Shown in pieces: positions 1 through 5,482 of a stretch of DNA of 5,482 bases. Both the position numbers and the translations under genes were made by a program. The notes under the pieces are model-generated. The model ran no database searches. It was not told where the DNA came from and saw nothing but the letters and a program-made list of their open reading frames with translations. Position 1 is the stretch's first letter, and each line of letters opens with the position of its first letter. Source of the stretch: DATAYA01 sp036272815 (lineage in GTDB: Bacteria > Pseudomonadota > Alphaproteobacteria > Acetobacterales > Acetobacteraceae). Where the stretch lies: positions 1 through 5,482 of the forward strand of contig DATAYA010000215.1 of NCBI GenBank assembly GCA_036272815.1. Reading direction: 5' to 3'.

Positions 1-522
1 GACCCGGTCCATGTCCTGTTCCTCTGCACCGGCAATTCCACCCGCAGCATCATGGCGGAGTCGCTGATGAACCATTGGGGACGGGGAAGCTTTCGCGGGC
101 GCAGCGCCGGCAGCTATCCGACCGGCACGGTGCGTCCGGAAGCGCTGGCTCTGCTGCGCGGGCTCGGGCTCCCAACCGAGGGCCTGCGCAGCAAGAGCTG
201 GGACGAGTTCGCGTCGAGCGGCGCGCCGGTCATGGATTTCGTCTTCACCGTCTGCGACCAGGCGGCGGCGGAGCCTTGCCCCATCTGGCCGGGGCGCCCG
301 GTGACGGCGCACCCGGTGACGGCGCATTGGGGCGTGCCCGATCCGGCGGCGGCGAGCGGCTCCGAGATCGCGCGGGCGGCGGCGTTCCGCACGGCGTTCC
401 AGATGCTGGAGCGGCGCATCAAGCTGTTCGTGGCGCTGCCGATTGCATCCCTCGACCGCGCCGCGCTGGCCCGCGAAGTCGCGGCCATCGGCGATCCGCC
501 GGGCGGCAGCGACACGCCATGA
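1..522 (+). CDS. arsC: Arsenate reductase, thioredoxin-coupled LMW-phosphatase type (5' partial)
   Basis: Reduces arsenate to arsenite in the cytoplasm, using an intramolecular cysteine relay recycled by thioredoxin. The frame is open from base 1, and 173 residues are visible. The phosphatase P-loop CTGNSTR (C-X5-R) sits at visible residues 9-15, so only a few N-terminal residues should be missing; the internal ATG at 52 lies after the P-loop and cannot be the start. Cys85 (VFTVCDQ) and Cys93 (EPCPIWPG) match the second and third redox cysteines of the pI258-type enzyme, and Asp114-Pro115 (VPDPA) matches its general-acid DP motif. The C-terminal RIKLFVALPIASLD is typical of proteobacterial ArsC. 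Oddities are a 15-bp in-frame tandem duplication giving PVTAHPVTAH at residues 100-109, and Thr rather than the usual Ala or Cys before the P-loop Arg. The stop overlaps the next gene's ATG, indicating an operon with the arsenite exporter. The family is certain; whether this copy is fully active is not. Confidence 0.94.
   Translation, partial: DPVHVLFLCTGNSTRSIMAESLMNHWGRGSFRGRSAGSYPTGTVRPEALALLRGLGLPTEGLRSKSWDEFASSGAPVMDFVFTVCDQAAAEPCPIWPGRPVTAHPVTAHWGVPDPAAASGSEIARAAAFRTAFQMLERRIKLFVALPIASLDRAALAREVAAIGDPPGGSDTP
298..327 (+). repeat. 15-bp tandem duplication inside arsC (PVTAH x2)
   Basis: Two adjacent 15-base units, 298-312 and 313-327, are identical except for the last base (cac versus cat, both His). 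Each encodes Pro-Val-Thr-Ala-His, so the frame is kept. The family normally has a single such segment before the Trp-Gly and Asp-Pro motifs. From Cys93 to Asp114 the distance is 21 residues; removing one unit gives 16, which matches the spacing I recall for the staphylococcal pI258 enzyme (Cys89 to Asp105). Confidence 0.9.
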
Positions 523-1592
523 GCGAGGCCGCCGTCAGCGCCGGGGCCGCCCCGGCGCCACCGCGCCTTGGCCGGTTCGAGCGCTGGCTGACGCTCTGGG
601 TCGCACTCTGCATCCTCGCCGGTGTCGCACTCGGACAGGCCGCACCCGGCGTCTTCCGCGCGCTCGGGGCCGCGACCGTGGCCCAGGTGAACCTGCCGGT
701 CGCCGCTCTGATCTGGCTGATGATCGTGCCGATGCTGCTGAAGATCGACCTGTTCGCGCTGCGCGGCGTGCGCGCGCACTGGCGGGGCATCGCCGCGACC
801 GTCGCGGTGAACTGGGCGGTCAAGCCGTTCTCGATGGCGCTGCTCGGGTGGCTGTTCGTGGGCTACCTGTTCCGCCCGTTGCTGCCGGCCGGACAGATCG
901 ACAGCTACATCGCGGGCCTGATCCTGCTGGCCGCAGCGCCCTGCACGGCGATGGTGTTCGTCTGGTCGAACCTGCTTGACGGCGAGCCGCATTTCACCCT
1001 CACCCAGGTGGCGCTCAACGACGTCATCATGGTCGTGGCCTTCGCGCCAATCGTCGCACTGCTGCTCGGCCTGTCGTCGATCGTGGTGCCCTGGAGCACG
1101 CTGCTGCTCTCGGTCGTGCTCTACATCGTCGTGCCGGTGGCCGCGGCCCAACTCTGGCGTGGCGCACTGCTGCGGATCGGCGGCCGGCCGGCGCTGGTCC
1201 GCACGCTCGCCGCCCTCGGACCGGTGTCGCTCGCGGCGCTGCTGCTGACGCTGGTGCTGCTGTTCGGGCTGCAGGGGAGGCAGATCGTGGCGCAGCCGCT
1301 GGTGATCCTGCTGCTGGCGGTGCCGATCCTGGTGCAGGTCTATCTCAACGCGGGGCTCGCCTACTGGTTGAACCGGCGGCTCGGCTCCGCCTGGTGCGTC
1401 GCCGGCCCCTCGGCGCTGATCGGCGCATCGAATTTCTTCGAGTTGGCTGTCGCCGCGGCGATTGCGCTGTTCGGCTTCCGCTCGGGGGCGGCCCTGGCAA
1501 CGGTGGTCGGCGTGCTGGTAGAAGTGCCGGTGATGCTCTCGGTGGTGCGCCTCGTTCGCGCGAGCCGGGGCTGGTACGAGGCCGGCGCCTGA
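519..1592 (+). CDS. acr3: ACR3-family arsenite efflux permease
   Basis: Inner-membrane exporter that expels arsenite made by the upstream ArsC; many annotations call it arsB although it belongs to the ACR3 branch of the bile acid/arsenite transporter superfamily. The 357-residue product has about ten hydrophobic segments (roughly residues 24-44, 52-73, 91-118, 131-150, 165-184, 187-211, 233-252, 257-279, 295-320 and 324-345), the usual length and topology. The ACR3 signature APCTAMVFVWSNL lies at 140-152 and contains the conserved Cys142 of TM4. SALIGASNFFELA at 298-310 carries the conserved Glu308 of TM9; this Cys and Glu are required for transport in studied ACR3 proteins. The start at 519 is chosen because its ATG overlaps the arsC stop (ATGA) and gives the normal N-terminus; the same frame stays open upstream only because of high GC. 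No strong Shine-Dalgarno is seen, which fits translational coupling to arsC. Confidence 0.96.
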   Translation: MSEAAVSAGAAPAPPRLGRFERWLTLWVALCILAGVALGQAAPGVFRALGAATVAQVNLPVAALIWLMIVPMLLKIDLFALRGVRAHWRGIAATVAVNWAVKPFSMALLGWLFVGYLFRPLLPAGQIDSYIAGLILLAAAPCTAMVFVWSNLLDGEPHFTLTQVALNDVIMVVAFAPIVALLLGLSSIVVPWSTLLLSVVLYIVVPVAAAQLWRGALLRIGGRPALVRTLAALGPVSLAALLLTLVLLFGLQGRQIVAQPLVILLLAVPILVQVYLNAGLAYWLNRRLGSAWCVAGPSALIGASNFFELAVAAAIALFGFRSGAALATVVGVLVEVPVMLSVVRLVRASRGWYEAGA

Positions 1593-1651
1593 ACAATCCG
1601 GACACGCGGCGATCCGTCGCATGACGAGGGTTTCATCGCTCCACCAGGGCA

Positions 1652-1694
1652 ACGTTCATCAGCACGCGCCATCTTGGCGACGTTCAGGCGCCAA
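1652..1694 (+). repeat. Competing inverted repeats and a direct repeat upstream of htrA
   Basis: The 152-base gap between acr3 and htrA contains CGCCA (1667-1671), TTGGCG (1674-1679) and CGCCAA (1689-1694). The middle element can pair with the left copy (5 bp, 3-base loop) or with the right copy (6 bp, 9-base loop), but not both. ACGTTCA also occurs twice, at 1652-1658 and 1680-1686, 28 bases apart. This could be an operator or a leader-RNA structure, but the elements are short and chance is a real possibility in GC-rich DNA. I found no convincing sigma-70, sigma-32 or EcfG-type promoter in this gap and no terminator after acr3. Confidence 0.3.
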
Positions 1695-1744
1695 CGCGCT
1701 TCCGGGTCAACACGCCCCCTTCTCGATCCATACAGGAGAGCCGA

Positions 1745-3337
1745 ATGTCCATAGATGAACGTCCAGGCGACGCTTCGCCTCAGCGGGTTCCGCACCGTCC
1801 CCGCCGCTTCCCGCGACTGGCGCTGACCGCCGCTCTGCTCGCCGGCACCGCGCTCGGCGGCTACGCCGCTGGCGACATCAGCTTCGCCGCAACCGCTCCG
1901 GCCGCGACGGCGACCCCCGCGCCCACGCCGGTCGCCGCGACGACCCAGGCACCGGCCAGCCCCGACCAGTCGGGCGCGATCAAGCCGCAGCCCACGAACA
2001 CGCTGCTGCCGGACTTCAGCAATCTCGTCACCCAGGTGCGGCCGGCGGTCGTGTCGGTGACCAACCACCTCAAGCCGAGCGCGCAGGAGCAGATGCCGCA
2101 GGGCCTGCCGTTCCCGTTCGGGCAGATGCAGCCGCACGACCAGATGCACGCCGTCGAGGCGCGCGGTTCGGGCTACATCATCTCGTCCTCGGGCATCATC
2201 GTCACCAACAACCACGTCGTGCGCGACGAGCGCTCGCTCGAGGTGACGCTCTCCGATGGCACCAAGCTGCCAGCCAAGATCATCGGGACGGACCCGCGCA
2301 CCGATGTCGCCGTGCTGAAGATCGATGCCGGGCACAAGCTGCCGTTCCTGCATCTCGGCAACTCGGACAAGGTCAAGCCCGGACAGTGGGTGGTCGCGGT
2401 CGGCAACCCGTTCGGCCTCGGCGGCACGGTCACGGCCGGCATCGTCTCGGCCCTCGGCCGCGATCTCGGCGACAGCCCGTACGACAGCTTCATCCAGATC
2501 GACGCGCCGATCAACGAGGGCAATTCGGGCGGCCCGCTGTTCACGCAGGACGGCAACGTGATCGGCATGAACACCGCGATCCTCTCGCCGTCAGGCGGCA
2601 GTATCGGCATCGGCTTCGCGATCCCGTCGAACACGATCAAGTCGGTGGTGGCGCAGCTCGAGAAGTCCGGCCATGTGACCCGCGGCTATCTCGGCGTCGA
2701 GGCGCAGCCGATCGGGCCGGGGATGAAGGCGGCATTGCGGTTGCCGAGCGATCGCGGCGCGCTGATCGCCCAGGTGCAGGCGAACAGCCCGGCGGCACGC
2801 GCGAAGCTTCAGCCCGGTGACGTGATCGTGGCTGTCGGCGACCGCAAGATCGCCAACCCGCGGGAGCTTGCGGTCGACGTGGCGCAAGTCGCACCCGACA
2901 CGCACACGACGGTTGCCGTGATCCGCGATGGCCAGCAGCAGCAGGTCGACGTGACACTGGGCTCGCTGCCCGGCCCGGAGCAGACCGCGAGTGCGGCCGG
3001 CCCCGGCCAGTCCGGCGGCCAGCCGCAGGTGGGTCTGGCGCTGGCGCCGCTGACGCCGGACGTGCGCAACCAGCTCGACATCCCCGACACGGTGCGCGGC
3101 GCGGTGGTCGAGCAGGTGCAGCCCGGCTCGCCGGCGGATCAGGCGGGAGTCGAGGCGGGTGACGTGGTCGTGGGCGTCGGCGCCAAGCCGGTCGGCACCG
3201 CGAACCAGGCGGTCGCGGCGATCCGCAACGCCACCAGCGGCGGACATGCGGTGGCGCTGCGCATCCTGCGCAACGGCCAGAGCGTGTTCGTGGCGGTGAC
3301 GCCGAAGGGCGCGGGCGGCCAGTCGAACCAGGGCTGA
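1745..3337 (+). CDS. htrA: Do/HtrA-family periplasmic serine protease with two PDZ domains
   Basis: ATP-independent protease/chaperone that degrades or refolds damaged envelope proteins. The start at 1745 has a good Shine-Dalgarno (AGGAGAG, 1734-1740). Of 530 residues, the N-terminus has a 24-residue Arg-rich n-region, a hydrophobic stretch (about 25-43) and Ala-rich candidate cleavage sites, so it is a signal peptide or membrane anchor. An Ala/Pro/Thr-rich linker (about 48-75) follows. The trypsin-like domain carries His157 (TNNHVV), Asp187 (RTDVAVLK) and Ser261 (EGNSGGP), a complete catalytic triad. PDZ1 starts at about 314 (GYLGV) and spans to about 405; PDZ2 covers about 427-520. Length and two PDZ domains match DegP/DegQ/MucD; I cannot tell which subgroup. 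The LA-loop region (111-139) is short and rich in Met, Gln, Pro and His. No Cys is present. It follows the ars genes by 152 bases on the same strand and ends before an intrinsic terminator, so it is probably its own transcription unit, though read-through from acr3 is possible. Confidence 0.96.
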   Translation: MSIDERPGDASPQRVPHRPRRFPRLALTAALLAGTALGGYAAGDISFAATAPAATATPAPTPVAATTQAPASPDQSGAIKPQPTNTLLPDFSNLVTQVRPAVVSVTNHLKPSAQEQMPQGLPFPFGQMQPHDQMHAVEARGSGYIISSSGIIVTNNHVVRDERSLEVTLSDGTKLPAKIIGTDPRTDVAVLKIDAGHKLPFLHLGNSDKVKPGQWVVAVGNPFGLGGTVTAGIVSALGRDLGDSPYDSFIQIDAPINEGNSGGPLFTQDGNVIGMNTAILSPSGGSIGIGFAIPSNTIKSVVAQLEKSGHVTRGYLGVEAQPIGPGMKAALRLPSDRGALIAQVQANSPAARAKLQPGDVIVAVGDRKIANPRELAVDVAQVAPDTHTTVAVIRDGQQQQVDVTLGSLPGPEQTASAAGPGQSGGQPQVGLALAPLTPDVRNQLDIPDTVRGAVVEQVQPGSPADQAGVEAGDVVVGVGAKPVGTANQAVAAIRNATSGGHAVALRILRNGQSVFVAVTPKGAGGQSNQG

Positions 3338-3361
3338 CCTGCTGACGAAGGAGACGCAAGG

Positions 3362-3387
3362 GGGTCGGGCACGTGCTCGGCCCTTTT
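3362..3387 (+). terminator. Rho-independent terminator of htrA
   Basis: An imperfect hairpin with arms GGGTCGGGC (3362-3370) and GCTCGGCCC (3375-3383) closes on a four-base loop ACGT. It has nine paired positions including two G-T wobbles, and is followed directly by TTTT (3384-3387). The A and G bases just before the stem (3358-3361) can extend it by pairing with the T run. It lies 24 bases after the htrA stop, the expected place, and separates htrA from the following gene. Confidence 0.75.
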
Positions 3388-3401
3388 GCGGCCGCCTGCG
3401 T

Positions 3402-3430
3402 TTGACCGCGCGGGCGCCGTCTGGCACTCA
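3402..3430 (+). promoter_or_regulatory. Weak candidate promoter for the complex I subunit gene
   Basis: TTGACC at 3402-3407 matches the -35 consensus at five of six positions. Seventeen bases later lies CACTCA (3425-3430), only a poor -10. It sits between the htrA terminator and the next gene, where a promoter is required. If real, transcription would begin near 3437, after the ATG at 3433, which would favour the ATG at 3457 as the true start. The weak -10 keeps confidence low. Confidence 0.25.
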
Positions 3431-3456
3431 CGATGATCACCGACCGTGAGCCCCGC

Positions 3457-3765
3457 ATGCGCGCACGCATCTATCGCCCGGCCAAGACCGCCATGCAGTC
3501 CGGCCAGGCAACCTCCCAGGAATGGCTGCTGGAATTCGAGCCGGCGGTGCCGCAGCGGCCGGATCCGCTGATGGGCTGGGCGGGCAGCAGTGACACGCGC
3601 CGGCAGATCACGCTGCAATTCCCGACCCGGGAGGAAGCGGTCGCCTACGCACAGGCGCAGGGGATCGAGTTCGACCTCGAACTGCCGCCGCCGGTGCGGG
3701 CGTTGCGGCCGAAGGTCTATGCCGACAATTTCCGCTACGGCCGGATCGAGAACTGGACGCACTGA
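3457..3765 (+). CDS. NDUFS4-like accessory subunit of respiratory complex I (ETC complex I subunit family)
   Basis: Bacterial homologue of the mitochondrial 18-kDa subunit NDUFS4, which binds the peripheral arm of NADH:ubiquinone oxidoreductase near the NADH-oxidising module and stabilises it. With the start at 3457 the product has 102 residues and shows the family in full: RIYRPAKTAMQSG (4-16), WLLEFEP (23-29), DPLMGW (36-41), SDTRRQ (45-50), PTREEAVAYA (56-65) and the near-invariant ending YADNFRYGRIENWTH (88-102). An in-frame ATG at 3433 would add eight residues that look unlike the family, and neither start has a clear Shine-Dalgarno; 3457 is preferred on family alignment. No mitochondrial-type presequence is seen, as expected in a bacterium. 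The gene stands alone, away from any nuo operon in this window, between the htrA terminator and a convergent tRNA 25 bases away. Alphaproteobacteria such as Paracoccus are known to carry this subunit in complex I. Confidence 0.93.
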   Translation: MRARIYRPAKTAMQSGQATSQEWLLEFEPAVPQRPDPLMGWAGSSDTRRQITLQFPTREEAVAYAQAQGIEFDLELPPPVRALRPKVYADNFRYGRIENWTH

Positions 3766-3790
3766 CGCGCCGTTCCCGGCACGACAGTCC

Positions 3791-3867
3791 TGGCGACCCC
3801 GGCTGGATTCGAACCAGCGACCCGTCGCTTAGAAGGCGACTGCTCTATCCGGCTGAGCTACGGGGCC
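3791..3867 (-). tRNA. tRNA-Arg (anticodon UCU)
   Basis: Read on the minus strand, a 77-base cloverleaf begins GGCCCCG at 3867 and ends with an encoded CCA at 3793-3791. The acceptor stem has seven pairs including one G-T. The anticodon stem GTCGC/GCGAC holds the loop CTTCTAA, with anticodon TCT at 3833-3831. The T arm is GCTGG-TTCGAAT-CCAGC and the discriminator base is G. It reads AGA (and possibly AGG) Arg codons, which are rare in this GC-rich genome. It lies 67 bases downstream of the flavoprotein gene on the same strand and may be co-transcribed with it, since no T-rich terminator lies between. Its 3' end converges with the complex I subunit gene. Confidence 0.97.
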
Positions 3868-3934
3868 CCGACGGGCCATAGCCGCTGCGCCCGGCGAAGG
3901 CCAGGGGGGTTGGACCATCACCGTCCGCATCATG

Positions 3935-5482
3935 CTACTCGGCCGCTTCGCGCAGCAATGTCTGCCCCGGATGCACGATGCTGAAATCAACGGGGTGGGT
4001 GCCGACCCCGAGCGTCTCTCCCGACCGTCGGACCACGGTGTAGCGCGATGACGCGAGTTCCGCAGTGGCCGGATGATCGGTGCGGAAATGCGCGCCGCGG
4101 CTGTCGGTCCGGGCCTGCGACGCGAGCAGGATCGCGCGGCTGACCAGCACCAGGTTTTCGAGGTTGATCCGATCCATCCACGCCATGTTGTAGCGGCGAT
4201 CGTCGCCGGATACGCCGCAGCCTGCGACGTCGTCGGCCAACTGATCGAGTGCCATCTCCGCACGCGCCATCCCCGCCGCGTCGCGCAGGATGCCGACATC
4301 ATCCCACATCACGTCCAGCAGCCGGCGCCTTATCGCCTCGAGATCACCACGTGCTCGGCCGAGCGGCGCGAGCGCGCGATCACGCGACGCCGCAACCTCC
4401 GCCGCAGCGGCATCGGCAAATCCGCGTCCGGCCGCCTCCGCCGCCATCACCTCCCCGGCGTAGCCGCCAAACACGGTCGAATTGGCGACCCCGTTCCCGC
4501 CCAGGCGATTGGCGCCGTGCACGCCGCCAGTGTCCTCGCCCGCCGCATACAGGCCGGGCATTTCGGTGCGGCAGTCCGGATCGAACGCCACGCCGCCCAT
4601 CATGTAGTGCGCGGTCGGAACCACCTCCACGCGGCCGCCCGCGAGATCGAAGCCGCAATCGGCGCAGCGCTCCACCATGCCCTTGAACTGCCGGCGCACG
4701 TTGTCGGCCCCGAGATGGCCCATCTCGATCCACACCCCGCCATGCGGCGAGCCGTGGCCGGTCAGGATGCGGTCCATGATCGCGCGGCTGACGACGTCGC
4801 GCGTCGCGCGCTCAGCGCGGGGATCGTAGCGCTGCATGAAGCGCTCGCCGGTGGCGTCCACCAGCCAGCCGCCGCTGCCGCGCAAGCCCTCCTCCAGCAC
4901 CGTGCCGGTCATCCGGGTCGCATCGCCGGCGAGCAACCCCGTCGGATGGAACTGCACCATCTCCATGTCGCGCAGCGGCAGCCCGGCCCGCAGCGCCATC
5001 GCCATTCCGTCGCCGCTCTTGTCGCCCGAGGGCGTGTGGTAGCGATACATCGTGGGACCGCCGCCGGTCGCGAGCAGCACCGCGCGCGCGCGGACGAGCA
5101 CGATTTTGCCCGAGCGCATGTCGAGCATCAGCACGCCTGCTATGCCGCTGCCGTCCGCGGCGGGGATGAGATCGAGCGCGCGATGGTCCTCCAGGCGCTT
5201 CACGTCGCGCCGCCAGACCTGCTCGGCGAGACGGCTGATAATTTCTATTCCCGTCAAGTCACCTTTGTGCACCGTGCGGTCGAAGGTCTGGCCGGCAAAT
5301 GCCTTCTGATGCACCGTGCCGTCGGGGTTGCGGTCGAAGAAGCAGCCAAGCTCGGTTTCCAGCTCGCGGATGCGGATTTGCGCGCCGGTGACCAGCTTCC
5401 AGGCGAGCGCCTGATGATTGAGCCACTTGCCGCCCTCGATCGTATCCATGAAGTGGCGCTCCACGGAATCGCCCGGCGCGAG
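3935..5482 (-). CDS. Succinate dehydrogenase/fumarate reductase-type FAD flavoprotein (N-terminus outside window)
   Basis: A member of the SdhA/FrdA/NadB superfamily, FAD enzymes that interconvert succinate and fumarate or oxidise L-aspartate. The frame is open to the right edge; 515 residues are visible. About 60-70 N-terminal residues, with the FAD GxGxxG motif and any covalent-FAD His, lie outside. Visible residues include ATGGG (139-142), active-site QFHPTG (177-182, His179), EEGLRGSGG (197-205), Arg228 in RDVVSRA (the catalytic-Arg position), HYMMGG (292-297), AAGED (313-317) and HGANRLGGN (322-330, Arg326). The C-terminal helical domain contains SRGAHFRTDHP (461-471) and ends PVDFSIVHPGQTLL (497-510). 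It lacks the NadB form ANRLASNS and has GNGVANSTVFGG where SdhA has GNSLLD, so it is a divergent branch; a CxxC (Cys273, Cys276) precedes the active-site His. Downstream comes a tRNA rather than sdhB. It could be annotated as SdhA, FrdA, L-aspartate oxidase or simply FAD-binding protein. The superfamily is certain, the substrate is not. Confidence 0.9.
   Translation of the reverse strand, partial: LAPGDSVERHFMDTIEGGKWLNHQALAWKLVTGAQIRIRELETELGCFFDRNPDGTVHQKAFAGQTFDRTVHKGDLTGIEIISRLAEQVWRRDVKRLEDHRALDLIPAADGSGIAGVLMLDMRSGKIVLVRARAVLLATGGGPTMYRYHTPSGDKSGDGMAMALRAGLPLRDMEMVQFHPTGLLAGDATRMTGTVLEEGLRGSGGWLVDATGERFMQRYDPRAERATRDVVSRAIMDRILTGHGSPHGGVWIEMGHLGADNVRRQFKGMVERCADCGFDLAGGRVEVVPTAHYMMGGVAFDPDCRTEMPGLYAAGEDTGGVHGANRLGGNGVANSTVFGGYAGEVMAAEAAGRGFADAAAAEVAASRDRALAPLGRARGDLEAIRRRLLDVMWDDVGILRDAAGMARAEMALDQLADDVAGCGVSGDDRRYNMAWMDRINLENLVLVSRAILLASQARTDSRGAHFRTDHPATAELASSRYTVVRRSGETLGVGTHPVDFSIVHPGQTLLREAAE

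Noticed and set aside
75..518. Upstream extension of the acr3 frame to an ATG at 75, giving a 505-residue protein
   Set aside because: The extra 148 residues are Arg/Gly/Ala-rich nonsense overlapping arsC out of frame. The ATG at 519 gives the normal ACR3 length.
1593..1625. Terminator after acr3
   Set aside because: Only a four-base inverted pair (CGGA/TCCG) can be formed, with no following T run.
114..1652. Long minus-strand open frame opposite arsC and acr3 (512 codons)
   Set aside because: The translation is low-complexity, Arg/Gln/His-rich and matches no family. It is the antisense shadow of two well-identified genes in GC-rich DNA.
1670..1733. Heat-shock (sigma-32) promoter for htrA
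   Set aside because: CTTGGC at 1673 has no fitting -10 at the right distance, and the CCATAC near 1728 abuts the Shine-Dalgarno, leaving no room for a leader.
1801..1830. Twin-arginine (Tat) signal in HtrA
   Set aside because: The RPRRFPR stretch has paired Arg but lacks the S/T-RR-x-F-L-K pattern; it fits an ordinary positively charged n-region.
1361..2353. Minus-strand open frame spanning acr3, the gap and htrA
   Set aside because: It is an antisense shadow with biased composition and no recognisable motif.
3769..3780. Hairpin GCCG-TTCC-CGGC as a terminator between the convergent genes
   Set aside because: The stem is only four base pairs and no T run follows on either strand.
3590..3832. 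Plus-strand open frame ending in RLDSNQRPVA
   Set aside because: This ending is the well-known artefact of translating through the antisense of a tRNA gene; the rest is a frame-shifted shadow of the complex I subunit gene.
3791..3867. tRNA-Arg as an integration (att) site
   Set aside because: No integrase, duplicated tRNA 3' end or foreign-looking DNA is seen on either side; both neighbours are ordinary chromosomal genes.
3829..4302. Minus-strand open frame ending in PVAQPDRAVAF
   Set aside because: The same kind of tRNA-derived artefact, here read in the sense of tRNA-Arg, joined to a shadow frame of the flavoprotein gene.

Overview
The window reads as high-GC chromosomal DNA from an alphaproteobacterium, most plausibly Rhodospirillales/Acetobacteraceae-like. 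This rests on the strong GC bias at third codon positions, a gene for an NDUFS4-like accessory subunit of respiratory complex I (a hallmark of Alphaproteobacteria and mitochondria), and the general style of the HtrA and flavoprotein genes. The family-level placement is inference. Five protein genes and one tRNA fill the window, and no intergenic gap exceeds about 155 bases.

Left part (1-1592, + strand): the end of an arsenic-resistance operon. A thioredoxin-type arsenate reductase (arsC, lacking only its first few codons) overlaps an ACR3-family arsenite efflux permease by ATGA. ArsC reduces arsenate to arsenite in the cytoplasm, and the permease exports it. The arsC gene carries an in-frame 15-bp tandem duplication just before its catalytic Asp, the most concrete oddity of the window.

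Middle (1593-3387, + strand): a 152-base spacer with small competing inverted repeats and a good Shine-Dalgarno, then a complete Do/HtrA-family periplasmic serine protease with two PDZ domains. It ends in a convincing intrinsic terminator.

Right part: a short + strand gene for the NDUFS4-like complex I subunit converges on a minus-strand tRNA-Arg(UCU). Behind the tRNA on the same minus strand lies a large flavoprotein of the succinate dehydrogenase/fumarate reductase/L-aspartate oxidase superfamily. Its N-terminus, including the FAD dinucleotide-binding motif, lies beyond the right edge. It is not followed by an sdhB gene, and its active-site signature differs from both classical SdhA and NadB.

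I see no mobile element, CRISPR array, phage gene, toxin-antitoxin pair or clearly undescribed system. The points worth a second look are the arsC duplication, the atypical flavoprotein and the structure upstream of htrA.
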